A DNA stretch of 64,000 nt from Plasmopara viticola (Eukaryota; Oomycota; Peronosporomycetes; Peronosporales; Peronosporaceae): positions 62,001-126,000 of the forward strand of contig MBPM02000089.1 in NCBI GenBank assembly GCA_001695595.3, in the 5' to 3' direction. The notes beneath the pieces are model-generated. The model had not been told where the DNA came from, ran no database searches, and saw nothing but the letters and a program-made list of their open reading frames with translations. Shown piece after piece: positions 1 through 12,366 of the stretch. Position 1 is the stretch's first letter. Each line of letters begins with the position of its first letter. The position numbers were made by a program, and so were the translations under genes.

Positions 1-3000
1 CAAGAAGAAACGGTAAAAATAGTTTTTTTTCCGGTGAACAAGTGGCTGTGCCAGTACTCCGCTACCTTGCCCTGCAAGCAAAGGATGCAAAAGCCCAAAA
101 AGTGTGCTCATAAGCTAAGGGTGGTGACAGCCTCGATTGCTGAGCCGCCACCCCGTCAACTGGTAGAAATGACTATTATCTTAAATGAGGCCTGCCTTAC
201 TTTCAACTCATTTCAGGCAGCGACGATAGACATAGCGAAACGAATCACTATTCAGGAAAAGTACAAAACCATTAATTGGTGAAGTGAATCAGGGAACGGT
301 GGTCGTGGGCCCGACAATTTAAATTAGCTCAAATAGAGCGAAGCAAACAAACTCTGCTGCTTTTACCGCAGTAAACAAAAACACATGATCCGTGCCTGTC
401 CCGAAATTCGACGACAAAGCAAACCTTCATCACGCCCGAGGAGATCAGAGGGTACCTAACAGAATTTGCGTCTTCAGATTAGATGAGCGCTGGTCGCCTA
501 ATTAGCTGGAGTGTTCTACTAAACTAAGTCTTCATGGTTGGTGTGTGGCTAATATACGTCATACGAGCTCTACGAGTTCGATACCTTTCGTGGTAAAAGC
601 CAGCAGCGTTAAAGCGCTTGCTGTACGTGAAAGTATCTAAAGTTGGAAGAAAACTATTTAGAGTCTCTAAAGCCCTCGGCGAGTCGGGAGACATCAAGTA
701 CCAGCAAACGATTGTAGCTGATGAACCTGAATTGGTGGATACTTAAGAAAAGTGCAATGAAATGAAGTCGATATCGGGTTGCCTGATTAATGGAGCGAAA
801 CTAGCTTTGAAGATTGACGTGAGTTTGAAATTTAATCTTTTAACAACTCGACTTTTATTTATATCCTTGACGTAAGCAAATTTCGCTTAATCCAAGGCAT
901 ACTCCAACAGGGAGCTTACAAGTACTGGATAGAAAATTGATGCACGGTTGGCCACTTAAAGTCACCAACTGCGAATACGATAGTTCCGCATCTAGCTCGC
1001 AAGAATGTAGTGGAATAGGGTATGAAACCGATATCTGCATACCTTGTGGCGAACGACGAAATCATATCCATCAAGATGTTTAGCAAAATAAACGAAATCG
1101 TACCACGGTGCTTTTTCTCATTTAAGAACGCTGACAGCGTAGTCAGAATTACTTAGCATCAAACTAATCGAACTTTCTAAAATTTATTTCAATTTGCGGA
1201 CGTCGAGTATGGGAGGTGATGGTTTCGTTTTACAGGACAAAAACCCTCTTGAGGGTCTAGAGACATTCTTCGGTATAAGCAAGAATATCTGAGATCTCAA
1301 ATGGTATATTCTCGAAGAATGGAACGCTTACTATTATATACACGCAAGTAGGCACGAGATTGACCTCGTGACAGTCATTCCACGAAAGTTGCGTGCGCTC
1401 ATCAATGCCTTTTTGCCAGAAAGGTGAAGATTTTTTCGGAATTTAAATTAAAAATTTCCGCTTTTGCTTCTGACTGTTACCTTTTGGGAATTGAACCGAT
1501 AGTGATGACCAGGGAATTCTTACACAGGACAGCGGATCTGCGAGAAAGGGCGTGTTGCTCAACGCAATGTCTATGTGCAGTTTGTATAGTGCATTGTATA
1601 TAGTGAATGTTTACTACCTAAGATACATAAACGGGAGTGATAAGATAAGTCTGTATTTTTTTTAGCGATACTGATGTCTCAGGGATGTCAGACTTCCTTA
1701 TGAGACCTAACTCCGAGTCAAGCTTGCGGCTCGCACGTCAGCTCTTACTAGGAGCCTGTCAGTTTCGATCGATGCTTTTTTTTGTGCTAAAGGTTAGCAG
1801 CAGTACGATCATAGTGGTGTTCGTGTGTCTTCTGAGAAGTATGAGAAATTAGGCCAGTATTTTAGCCAGTACCTGCTTTGAGGAGATACTTAGCCGAAGA
1901 ATGTCAATTATGTACTCGAAGTATACTGCGTACTACGCGCTTGAAGATGCCACTTTTGTGGGCTGACAATATGTCAATGATTAATATCACACTTACAATG
2001 CGGTCTAATCTTCGACGGTCCTTGAACCCTTATATATAAATACTATACACTTGACAGTTCTGCTTATAAGTAAAGGCACACGTGATTCCGGGGATTGTGG
2101 AATTGAGGCTTAAAAATCTTTCTGCTTTCAAATCTCAGATCTAAGCCCGAGTTTATTGGAAAAATGAAGTTGACAAAGCGAAAAGTCGACCCAAGTAATC
2201 AGTATGGCAATGAATGCGATTGCATTCACCCGAGACTAATCGGTTGTGAGATTTCAGAAAATCATTTACGAGAAAATTTAAAGATAGTAATACGAAACTT
2301 AAGGTATTGTTAGATTGAGAAATCATGCGAGTCAAAAAGATTATCTCGATAGTAACAATTAGATTGAGAAATCATGCGATTCAAAAAGATTATCTCGATA
2401 GTAACAAAATGAAGCATCACTGTATCAGACACTGCAAAATTATAGGTCGGCGTACTTGATCAAGCATCCCGCGACGATACCGACGCACTCACAACTTAGG
2501 TTGGGCTTTACAAGGGAAGATTTTACTTCTAGGCCTTTGGACTTCACATGATTCTCAAGAGACTCCACATTTTATATTGCTATTCTAGTTTGACCTTGCT
2601 GGTTGTGCGAGCACGAGTGATTGCACGCAGCTGAATCAATCAAAATTGTCGATATACTATGGAGGTGGAATTCCAAAGCGGCTGTGCGGCCAAACCTACT
2701 CAGCAACTGGGTTTTTTTAACTCTCGCGCTATGAAAAGTGGTGGTCAATTCGGCGTAAGTTCACCAAATTTCTCCTCCAAGGACTCAGGACGCGGTCTTA
2801 GCACTAGGCACGACTCCGAGAGCAACATCAAGCGCATTCATCAGGCTGCGCAGGTGCTGGTCCGTCTCCATTAGGTTGCAATTTCCGAATCCTGTTGATC
2901 GCTAAGATCAACACCACTTCAATGTAAAATGCCTTGCGAAGAAGAAGTACGTTCACCGGCGCCATGATTTCTTTTGCAAAGTCTCATTCGACGTTTAGTA

Positions 3001-4855
3001 AAGGCGTTTGACCGAGCTTTTGCGATCTAAAATCTGAAGCGACGGACGCTACCGAAGCGCATTGCGACATTTTAATCGCAGGTTAAGGGATAGTGGAACT
3101 GATTACATCCACGCACTCCGAGCTTAAGATTTTTAGCGTCTAAGTTGGTTTCAAGCAGGATACGAGGCTCCTCCGATTTGAAGGGCCATGGCTCCTTTTC
3201 ATGTAAAGTCAGCGCTTAATATCAAAGCTCGGCTTTGTATAGGGATTTAATTTATTTTCACCTCTAGAACGTTAAATACCAAATAAGAGAAAATTAATTC
3301 CTTCTTATCACTCTCATGACTATTTTATATAAGAATTTGTATAGCTCTAGTGACGACCAGACAAGCGCGGTCATCAAGCAAGATAAAGTTTACTAAAAAG
3401 AAAATTTCTTATGCAGCAACCCCCCACTCTTCCCGTCCCAAATATTCCATCTGAAATAAAAGCTGCGCCGTCGCCTTGTTTGGCGAGTACGCAGTGGCTC
3501 GTCCACCGAAGAGCCACTCAGACTAGAAAAGCTCTGGAATGAGCTAAAATTCTGCCTTGACGGCAAACGCGCATATGTGCGTATGACTGGTGTCCCACGA
3601 AAGCCCTGTCTTTAGAAATAGAAAGCACGATGAGAGCCCCGACGATCACTCGCTTGGCCCCTTACCACCTAAATTGACTAAGCAATCTATAACCAATGAT
3701 TGCTGCTAAAACAGCTTCATTAGCAGAAATGTAAGACTCATCTTCACATTTGTCGGACATGCGAAAGGTTTTACCTGTCAAGACAGAGAATTAGTGGTGA
3801 TATCGGGGCCTGGAATGCCCTCAATAACATTTATCGATTTTGCGATCAGAAAAAGGGTAAAATCAAAGACGACAACCCACAAATTATACATAGGCTTCTT
3901 GAGATCCAAACTGTCCATCCTTACAAGCGAAGGTCTCTAAAGTCAGCATACCGCCTAATACGGACGCAAGTCGCTGTCTCCTAAGAGTTCCACTTAATCT
4001 CCGACGAGGAAGAGAAAAGCCTCCTGAATGAGTATTACTCGGATGATGCCGTCTAAATTGAAGATCAGCACGCCTGTAAGCTTTGTGCACTGTGAGGGCT
4101 TTCCAGGTGTCACTCACCACGCGGTGCATACAAAGCAATTTGCTAAAAATTAATAGTGCCAACGCGACCAATCTTTTTCGCTGCAAAGTATACTTTTTAT
4201 GGATACTTAAGGCAACGAGCTTTGCTTATAATCAGCGAGGTGAGCTCCCATGTCCATTTCAGCTCGTTTGAGAGGCAGATTAGGCTTGATCAACCATTTA
4301 GAGCACTACATAACGTTTGCGACGGTAAGAACAAGGCATTGTTTGATCTACAAAATTAAATTGCACTGATAATTGAAGCAGCGCTATTTCGTACATTGAC
4401 GGTCGTCTTTAGAAAGAGGTATATATATATCGTATCATTTGATGGCTTAAAAAAAAATTCCGTTCGAGTTTGTCCACGGCCGCTGCAAAAACATAGAAAT
4501 TCATGCAGTCTCACAATGCTTCTCTAGTTGTTGGGAAGGTGTAGGTAGAATGTGAAGTGAACATATTTTCTCCTTAATTTGCTATGCGCTACCTCTAAGC
4601 CTAAATTGTAAGAAATTTTCATAGGCTTATTTGTGACGTTATCTAATGACATCATTCTAGTGACGCCAGCTCGCGACGTCATGACTTTTCCAGTGTTGGC
4701 CGTACTCCTGTCCGTAATTTTGTGTCGTCATCCGCCTATTCGCATGCATTTGAAGGTGTAGTACCAACGCTCCTGCTTATCACTATCGCTCACTGTACCT
4801 AGGATTGATGCCACTTGCTTGAGGTAAGTATCTGTGTGGCTGAGTCCCTAATGCC
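1..4855. other. No recognisable gene
   Basis: Short open frames of 60-100 codons occur on both strands, but none has a domain, signal peptide or repeat that I recognise, and all are in the range expected by chance for this base composition. The stretch is moderately AT-rich. It contains one short tandem duplication (2,311-2,408), an (AT)n run near 4,420-4,430 and a cluster of TGACG-like words at 4,634-4,685, next to the decayed copia element. Very old transposon remnants are possible but not visible by eye. Confidence 0.5.
2311..2408. repeat. 49-bp direct tandem duplication
   Basis: Two adjacent 49-bp units start at 2,311 and 2,360 (TAGATTGAGAAATCATGCGA) and differ by one internal substitution (G to T after ATGCGA) and the last bases. 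The near identity means the duplication is recent compared with the decayed surroundings. Confidence 0.85.
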
Positions 4856-5456
4856 TTGGTAGACATGATTCTCGTTCGATACGTACTTCACCACGATGAT
4901 ATCTCGGGCCACATTCTCTCGGACAAAGTGGTGACTAACGTCAAGTTGCTTAATTCTGACATTGTAGCTTGCATTGTTGGTAAGCCCAAACGCACCTTAG
5001 TTGTTGTCCCAGGTAAACATAGCTCCCACTTGCTCGTGATCGAGATCCTTGATCATTAAAAAGTGCTTCGTGGGTACTCAGGCTCAAAGCCAAATACTTC
5101 GCCTCTGCAGAGCTTAGTGTCACCGTACGCTGATACCTGGACTTGAAAACCACCGGTGCTCCGCCAATCATCGCCATCATCCTTGAAAATGAGCGTCGAT
5201 CGTCGATAATACTATCTTTGTCCGCGTACGTGTACGCTGTGCTATCTACTTTACTGGCGCATCCATTGTAGGTGACTTCATAGACACGAGTAAACTTGAG
5301 ATAACAAAGCACGCGAATGGCAGCCTTCAAATGTTGCTGACCTGGAATCTCCAAAAATCGGGACAGCTGTGTGACCAAATATGCTACATCAGGGCGTGTA
5401 CAAAGCTTGATGTATAACGAACAACCAATCAACGACTTGTACGGCTTTGACTTCAT
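4856..5456 (-). pseudogene. copia RNase H / RT thumb remnant
   Basis: The minus-strand frame from 5,456 begins KSKPYKSLIG and contains CTRPDVAYLVTQLSRFLE, then APVVFKSRYQRTV and LSSAEAKYLALS, the typical copia connection and RNase H motifs. A frameshift follows near 5,060. The downstream HHF-type terminal motif is recoverable only in another frame (about 4,860-4,920). The RNase H acidic region reads YADKDS instead of the expected SDADW, so activity would be lost even without the frameshifts. Confidence 0.8.
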
Positions 5457-5462
5457 CTCGGA

Positions 5463-6278
5463 TTACTCGACATCTGTTGCCGAAAATTGCATCTTCGAAA
5501 TCTGGTACGCTACAAATACCACTGCCTTGGCATCTTTTTGGTGAAACCTGATCACTGCATCATCGGTGTATTGCGCTTGTTGGATCATTAGCGTGGTAGC
5601 GCTGCGGCGAGAATAAACTTTGCCTTGCCCATTTTTTTTCAATGAGTTTTTGAACACCGTTTTTGCCTTTCAAATCTCATCACTCGTCTCAGCAACGATG
5701 ATGATGTCATCGACGCAACGGCATACATAGATGTTGTTGCCCTTCTTACCCTTGACGTACAAGCGTGGTCTTCCTCACTGCTTCGTAATCTAATCTGCAT
5801 GTACACCACACAAAAGGTATTGCTTATGCGCTAGCAGCCTGCTTAAAACTGTACATCGTCTTGTCCAGTCTACACATCATTTTGTGGCGTTGTTATCACC
5901 ACATGGAATACTCGCTCCTGAAAATTGCTATTCAAAAGTGTCGTATCCACATCCAGCTGTTTCATCAAGTATTACCACTGCTAGCAAAATCTAGATAGAA
6001 TTCGTACTCGCCACAGTCGAGTACGTCTTAATACAGTCAACACCAAACATTTTCTTGAAGTCTTTTGCGATGAGTCGGGACTTGTTGTGCACCACTAGCA
6101 CAGCCAAGTAATACGCACCGGAGCCTCTTACGGACAAGCTTTGTCTTTTTGGTGGCGTCAACGCAAGACACACGTTAGCGACCCAACTCCATTTCTTCTT
6201 AAAACTCAACTCGTATGGTGTCACGTTCGAGTTTGCCGTGTTTGTAGAATGGTTGATTTGGTACACCGTTGTCATCAC
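5463..6278 (-). pseudogene. copia reverse transcriptase remnant
   Basis: The first catalytic block (QLDVDT) lies at about 5,900-5,960. The YVDD box reads CVDDIII at about 5,695-5,720, so both aspartates survive. An upstream block corresponding to the linker between integrase and RT lies at 5,991-6,278 and includes RLIAKDFKKMFGVD, the copia KARLVAKGF motif in altered form. Several stops and frameshifts separate the blocks. Confidence 0.75.
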
Positions 6279-6835
6279 TACTTCTGTCTTACATTCGGAG
6301 ACCGATGCCCTTGTTGTCGATCATGCTTCTTACATTCTCTATGATAACGCGATGTTTTCTCTTAGATGTTTTATTATGCTGGGGTTTGTACGGCACTGTG
6401 CGCTAACGCATTGCACCGCTTTCAAAGCAAATTTCCACAACCTCTTTGTTCACGAACTCGTCTCTATTGTCGGATCGCAGACCCTTCAGGCGATGCCCCC
6501 ACTAATTTCAGTAGAGCGTCAAATGGTCTAGCCTATATGCCGTCTCGCCTTTTTGCTTGATAACATAAGCCACCGCATAAAGTGACGAAAATTAGCGCAT
6601 ACCGGGCACCGCTCTTTGAAACCGTCTTCATCGGTCCTATTAGATTTATGTGCATAACTTCACGCACACGTAATGTCCTTTTCTGCGAGCTCGTCGCGAA
6701 TGGCTCGACCGTCTTCTTGTCTTGTATGCAGCTGCTGCATAGCTTCTTAACGCCCTATTTAATTTCAGGCATGCCACTCATTGATGGCCACGTCTTTGTA
6801 AATTTGTTCTTGCCGGGGTGATCTAAGAGAGCGTG
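6279..6835 (-). pseudogene. copia integrase remnant
   Basis: The minus-strand translation gives RTVPYKPQHN and then ENVRSMIDNKG, the PYSPQQNG...MEKARSML region that follows the DD35E core in elements A and B. The rest of the core is recognisable only in pieces across all three frames. It is not functional. Confidence 0.65.
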
Positions 6836-7250
6836 CTAAAGCTCGCACTTACTAACAGCATTCATGTATTCATTGCCACTACTAGCTGTGTCTTTCTTGC
6901 TCACAGTCCAGAACGAACGCTTTACCGACCTTCTTACCGATGGCGACCACTCGGTTCGTATCAAAATGACACAGGAGAAGGTTCGGAGCTCAATATTCAT
7001 GCCTCGTGTTGCTAATTTGCCAGCTGATAGCAACCGGCGGTCGATTCCTGGAATGTGCAGGACCTCAAACATCTTGACTCGCAAGCCGTGCAACCCTGTA
7101 AGCTTGACTGTGCCCTTGTCAGACACTTGCAATTTCTTGCCATTTGTGATGGTGATCTCGGGACCAGCTTCCAAAATCTATATCACTTCGAGGAGATGTC
7201 ATGTACGATAGAGATCCACTGTCGATTAGCCATCCGGCACATCGCTCTTC
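6836..7250 (-). pseudogene. copia protease / pre-integrase remnant
   Basis: The minus-strand frame from 7,174 contains ITITNGKKLQVSDKGTVKLTG and VLHIPGIDRRLLSAGKLA, which align with the protease-to-GAG-pre-integrase region of elements A and B (VEVLHIPGLDRRLLSVGKLA). Just upstream, near 7,230, WLIDSGS keeps the aspartic protease DSG triad. The zinc-binding HHCC part is not preserved. Confidence 0.75.
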
Positions 7251-7690
7251 TACTACGCCAAACACAGCATTGTCTTCATCGGCGCTGTTCCGCTTCGGAG
7301 AGCCCCGCTTGAGATATCCTACTTGGTCTCACTTGATGCGCTTGTCCTTGAAGTTACCGCTGCTCCTGCGCGACCTGTTCCCTTTGCGACCATAAAGTTG
7401 GCCTGCCTTCATCCTCCTGCACTAACCTTGGTCGTGTGCTCCGTAATTCCTTTTTCTCGAACTGCTTATACTTCTTGACCATCTTGTTTTCTTTGCATCG
7501 ATCAGCGTCAAATTTTTAGCGCTATTCAAAATGAATATGTTGAGCTTGTACTTCGCGGGGAAACTGCTCAATAGAATCACCGGTAGATGCGTCTCACCCA
7601 TGGTGTCTCCAAGTTCTGGATATCAACAGTCAGACCGTCAAACGAATTGAGGTTCATTAGACCACTCTATCCATCCAACAAAATGCGTAG
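7251..7690 (-). pseudogene. copia Gag remnant
   Basis: Minus-strand translation near 7,500-7,580 gives LLSSFPAKYKLNIFIL and then NLTLIDAKK, matching LLSSLPSEYDLISSI and DISLIEVKEK in the Gag (UBN2-like) part of elements A and B. The zinc-knuckle cysteines expected near 7,300-7,350 are not intact. The left part of Gag and the 5' LTR are missing or unrecognisable, probably cut by the neighbouring gypsy element. Confidence 0.65.
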
Positions 7691-7783
7691 ACTGGCAAAA
7701 AAAATAATCGGTTTCGTTTTTATTCTTGGGGTTTTATTAGGGTCTGGTAGATTATACAAAAAGCACTGAGAAGTCCAGCAAGT

Positions 7784-8800
7784 ATGGCCCAACAAAGCGG
7801 TTGTATGGCTGAGAGCCCGTCACCAAACCCAAGACCTCGTCAACAGAGCCATATAAGTGCTCTGACGACAATGAAAATTACGGTAGACGTCGAGCTCAAG
7901 ATCATGAGCGCCGACTTTGCAAGACGCGGTAAGTGCCAACGGTGAAGCGTGTGCAACCGTGTAGCTCCCTCTGCAGCGACAGGACAAGACACACTGTCCA
8001 TGCAGCAACCACTGTTGTATCTCACTCAGCAGCAACAGCAAAATCAAGCCCAGGTTGAAGCTCAAATGCAAGCCCAAATGCAATAGGCTAATGAGCCTTT
8101 CGAGTTCCTCGTTGCATCAAGAGGCGAGCAGAGGAAGAATGACCCTCCTGTTCGTGGAAACAGGTTTGGCGAAGGTATTGAAGTATGGATCTTCGCAACG
8201 GAATAGTACTAAACCAACAAGCGTCACTTGATCACAAAAGAGTGGTCCGACTTTGTGACGCTTAGCATCAGTAATTCTGGACATCTCGTACTAATTATAT
8301 TGAGTCTCGATCGCCGACTGCGAGAGCATGAACGTGCACAAGAACTCAATTGTGCACACAATAGGCGTAAGGGTTTTAAGTTTGATCTTCGAGAGCGAAT
8401 GTTCCACCTGAAACAAAGGGAAAATATCTATGGATATGTCTTTAAATTCCGACACTTGATATATAGAATAACATTTTTTTCAGAACGAATAACGAACAAA
8501 AAAGCGCAAAGTTGATTGGGGAAAAGAGATCGTGTACTCTTCAGGAGGTCATTGAAGTCGCGTTCGATTTGAGTTTGCTATTAATTATTACTTGAGCAGG
8601 CCAAGTCGCATATCAACCAAGTCGTTTTTCGACGGTACCTATAGAATCAAGCTAACTTGCAAACAAGTCACGACCTCAAAAACAAAAGCGTTTTGAAAAA
8701 AGGTAGGACAAGAAAGATAACTGGACTATGTTGGTGACATGTAACAATTGTGGCGCTGTCGTTCACATATCGCCGCAATGTACCGTTTTAAACGTAAGAA
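7784..8800 (+). pseudogene. gypsy Gag remnant with CCHC zinc knuckle
   Basis: An ATG at 7,784 opens a frame (MAQQSGCMAESPSP) that stops after about 54 codons. Gln-rich and basic stretches (around 8,000-8,090) and RGNRFGEG follow in other frames. A perfect CX2CX4HX4C zinc knuckle (CNNCGAVVHISPQC) is encoded at 8,740-8,781, the nucleic-acid-binding signature of retroelement nucleocapsid. Its survival amid so many lesions is probably chance. Confidence 0.7.
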
Positions 8801-8829
8801 AGCGAATTATTATATTCAAGATGCACTAT

Positions 8830-9330
8830 ATGCTAATCTTGAAGCTGAAGCTGATGCTTTAAAGACGTTGGTCAAGAGAAACCCGTCACCGTCTACAACG
8901 ACAATGGATGTAGTTTTAATGGCGTATCCGGAGACTTGGTGAAGCGACTTGAGCTTGATGTAACCAAGGGTGAGATGCTGCAAGTCGACCTTGATTACGA
9001 GATAGGTTGTTCACTACCCCCGACGAATGGCTAATATGGACTTGTAGGTACATCGGGAACGTTCTAAGTCATGCCCGTTTCTGAAAATAAGGATATTATC
9101 ATTGGCAAGACGTGGCTTCGTGAGCAAAATCTAGATATCAACTGGACCACAGAAAGCATATCTCCTCGCACCAACACAAAGCACCACGCGGCAATTCGAC
9201 AATATTCGCATAATAAACGTCCGTCCAGATGGACTACTGAACAACAAACAGCTCGAATCAATAAGAGCCGCGGGGGATCGATTACTATCGGCAATAAGGC
9301 CACCATGGTCGGCAAGGAACGACGCAGCTA
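8830..9330 (+). pseudogene. gypsy aspartic protease remnant
   Basis: A frame near 8,890-8,960 reads NDNGCSFNGVSGDLVKRLEL, the equivalent of the DSGASHNFVS...L motif with DSG changed to DNG. At 9,071-9,160 KDIIIGKTWLREQNLDINW matches the conserved DVILGMTWL...NPxIDW block that ends retropepsin-like domains in oomycete gypsy elements. Stops separate the two blocks. Confidence 0.7.
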
Positions 9331-9485
9331 ATTTCTTATCACCATTTTGAGAATGTTGCGTCACGACAACGACATTGAAGCTGTATTGGTCGTCAACCCC
9401 CATGATCCTGATAAAGCTGAGCGCTTTAAGAATCAAGGATGAGAATCACCGAAGAACAATTCGGCTTATATAACGCTACGCAAGT

Positions 9486-10440
9486 ATGCGAACACAGTAT
9501 GTCGCACGGAGCTTCCAAGCGAGACACCTTCAGTACATGAAAAAATTTAAGAACAAAATTTTGCTCAAGCCTGGTACCAAAGCGATATTCGTCAAACAAT
9601 GGCGCCAGAATCCTGAACAGCACAGGAAAATCTTAATATGGACCAAAGAGATGGTTCAAGCAGGCATTATTTGGCTAAGTACATCCGTCTTTTCGGCGCC
9701 AACGTTTTGTGTCAAGAAGCCTGTTGGTTGGGGCACTGTGCACGATTATCGTCGGCTTAATCTAGTGACGATCTTGCTGGCGATACCAATGCCGCGTAAG
9801 AAAGACATCTTTGACGCCATGTCCGGAAGTCGTTTGTTTTCGTGCATGGACCTTCTTTAGGATTATTATAATGTCAAATTGCGTGATTCGGATATCCCAT
9901 TTACCGCTTTTTTGACCCCACATGGTCTATTCGAAAATCTAGCATTACCATGGGACTCAGCGAAAGCCCGGGTACGCTTAAGTGGCTTGCCAAAAATTCT
10001 TTCGAGATTTTTAGGGATTTGATGAGAATCTACTTTAAATACATTTACGTTTTCACAGAAAGCGATGTTATCGCACATTGCATTTCGGCTTTACACCTTG
10101 GCTCAAATGATTGGAAAAACAGCAACTTTGCATCAAGTTGTCAAAACACCAGTTCTGCGTGGATGAGAACCCATGCCTAGAAGACTTTGTCGGACGAAAA
10201 GGCGTATGAATGGACCCCAGCAAAATTACGATCATCGCAGAATGGCTTGTGCTCAAGCCAAAAAAGCAAATGGAGTGCTTCTTAGGCACTACAGTCTATG
10301 TCTTAACGTTTTGCGAGGTCTTTGCACAATTTGCAGAACCACTCCACGACTCGAGAAGCGATCGAGCTCTGGGACGATTAGCTACGCTGATTTACCGAAC
10401 TTAAGCGTCGCTTGACCCTTCCACCCGTTTTAAGCCTTCT
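9486..10440 (+). pseudogene. gypsy reverse transcriptase remnant
   Basis: The frame from 9,486 to 9,860 contains APTFCVKKPVGWGTVHDYRRLN and then FSCMDLL, classic gypsy RT motifs ([29 protein letters not shown]). Further on, PFTAFLTPHGLFE and VFTESD flank the place where YLDDI should be. Here it reads FKYIY (about 10,030-10,050), so both catalytic aspartates are gone. Stops occur at 9,858 and repeatedly after 10,000. Confidence 0.8.
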
Positions 10441-10479
10441 AGACGTTTTGATACTATTTGGTCTACAATGGACGCAGGA

Positions 10480-10749
10480 ATTTTGCGATAGAAAGAGTTT
10501 TGTTTCAAAGGAAGAAGAGCAAGGCCTTCAATTGCTTTTAATGGTCGGAAGATGAAGCCAGCCAAATTAGACTACCTTGTTCGTGAGCAAGAATTACTTG
10601 CAATTATGCATGCTCTAAAAGTATGGCATGTGTATCTTCTTGATCGACCATTCACGGTCAAAATGGATCACAAAAGTAGTGAGATAATCCTGACGAAGAA
10701 AGCTGACAACAAATCGCAAAGTAGATCAATGATTCAACGAGCTAGCTGA
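10480..10749 (+). pseudogene. gypsy RNase H remnant
   Basis: The frame at 10,552-10,749 reads LDYLVREQELLAIMHALKVW and then HVYLLDRPFTVKMDHKS, the RNase H motif YxxxEKELLAIVxALKxWRHYL...FxVxTDHKS. The glutamate of REQELLA is preserved; TDH became MDH. It terminates early relative to the family. Confidence 0.8.
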
Positions 10750-11099
10750 AATTCAGCCTATGCCCATGAAGATTCCCAATGAAACTAACACCGTTGCTGA
10801 TCCACTGTCACGCAATCCGGAATCCGAACATAAAGCTGCCCAGGTTAGCTTGCAAGAGCTTCTGAAAGCGGCTAAAAACCGCGAGATCGAGGCGACAATC
10901 AGAACGAACAAGGACACACTTGCTTAATCTGCAAAAACGATGTATGCGTGAAAAAGAGACCTACAAAGCATCATCAAGGAGCTGAAAAAAGGAAATAATG
11001 CGCCAAAGTACTCATTGTAGGATGTGATTTTGTAATACTAAACTGGCGAAGATGAGACGCCACGACTGTACATTCCAGACGACGCAAATCTAAAACTTT

Positions 11100-12345
11100 G
11101 CATCATTTATAAGATCCATGATTCTGTATCGGCCGGCCACACAGGATTCTACAAAAGGTATCTGGCTGTGCGTGGGAAGCACTTCTGGCCAAAAATGACG
11201 AAGTTCATCCAGTGCTATGTCAACACATGCGAAAGGTGTCAGCACAACAAGGCTAGGCAGATCAAACCGCCAGGAGTACTTCAGTCCTTGTATATTCCAA
11301 GAGTAGATGGTTTGAAGTATACATGGAATTCATCGTGTCATCACCGGAAACCAAAAGTGGATTCAATGGCGTCACGGTGATTGTTGACATGTTGACGAAG
11401 ACAACGGACGATCTTGCAGAAATCGCAAGGGTCTTTATGTAGAATTATATGAAGGACCATGGAAAACCAAAGACCATTGTGTCCGAACAAGACATTAAGT
11501 TCACATCCAGCTTATGGCAAGCAATAGTGTCTGCTGTGGGAACGCAACACACTGTGGCTTCGGCTTTTAGGTCGCAAACGGATGCATAAACAGAAAAAAA
11601 ATTCGTTTTATTGGAGGTTACCTCCGAGGTGTCGTCAACCCAACACAAAATGATTGAAATGATTTTCTTGCATCTGGCTGAGATAGCCTATAATCGACGC
11701 GTACACTCAACCATTGGAATATCACCGTTCGAAGCAAATCTAGGATATATTCCATTTATGCCGGGTGATGTGGCATCATATCTAGAATTTTACAAGTTGA
11801 AGACATCAGCACAAGAGTTCTACAAAATGCATTACTTAAGGTCACATAGGATCGGGTGAGCAAAGCACAAGAGCGCATGAAGTACTATTAAGACAAGAAT
11901 AGACTTGTCCAAAACTTCCAGGTCGGCGATATGTTGCTTTTGGACGGCAAAAATTTGAAGGTCCGTCACAAGGATTGGAACGAGACTTGCGCCAAATATA
12001 TTGGATCGTGAAGACAGTTTTGCGAGATCCATGTATTAACTGGAATTCTCGAAGGGGTTAAAGCTGCGCCGTTGAAGCCGTATCGCAAGGACCCCAAGGG
12101 TCGGCAAATGATGAATAAAGTCATGTTGGCCGATGACTCCGAGCAACAACTCGTTGAAGCCGTAACTGGGCGTCGTAAGTGCATGGGAAACTTACACTAC
12201 AAAAGTTGAAGGCTTAATGAAACCAAGAATGAAGCCACTTAAATGCCCGTGGAGAATCTAAAGCAGATCTCGAACTCGTCGATCTCTCCTGGGATTCCAA
12301 AATAGAGATGAGCCCTATCTTTTGAAGTGGGAATCTCCTTGTAGA
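11100..12345 (+). pseudogene. gypsy integrase remnant with HHCC finger
   Basis: A zinc-binding H2C2 domain is complete: His codons at 11,117 and 11,138, Cys codons at 11,228 and 11,237 (HDSVSAGHTG ... CERCQHNKAR). The catalytic core follows in several frames. The first Asp block reads MEFIVSSP and the second VSEQDIKFTS, so both expected aspartates are Glu. IAYNRRVHSTIGISPFEANLG (11,680-11,750) is the conserved end of the core. FQVGDMLLLD (about 11,920-11,945) is the usual C-terminal linker, and a weak chromo-like tail may end near 12,345. Confidence 0.8.
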
Positions 12346-12366
12346 GAATTCATGTAACGTAATCGT

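Larger units (their letters stand above)
4856..7690 (-). mobile_element. Decayed Ty1/copia retrotransposon
   Basis: Read on the minus strand, remnants appear in canonical copia order: Gag, zinc-knuckle region, protease, integrase, reverse transcriptase, RNase H. Each matches the intact copia elements at 50,762-61,897, but the frames are broken by many stops and frameshifts. No pair of LTRs could be found by eye. It lies back to back with the gypsy remnant that starts near 7,691. It cannot be autonomous. It is much older than elements A and B, judging by the number of lesions. Confidence 0.85.
7691..12350 (+). mobile_element. Decayed Ty3/gypsy retrotransposon
   Basis: Remnants occur in gypsy order on the plus strand: Gag with a CCHC knuckle, aspartic protease, reverse transcriptase, RNase H, then integrase with an HHCC finger, and a C-terminal region with a basic linker. 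Integrase downstream of RNase H separates it from copia. All domains carry stops or frameshifts. The RT active site and at least two integrase aspartates are lost, so it is a fossil. A possible 3' LTR start (TGTAACG) lies at 12,353, next to the palindrome at 12,367, but no matching 5' LTR was found. Confidence 0.85.
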
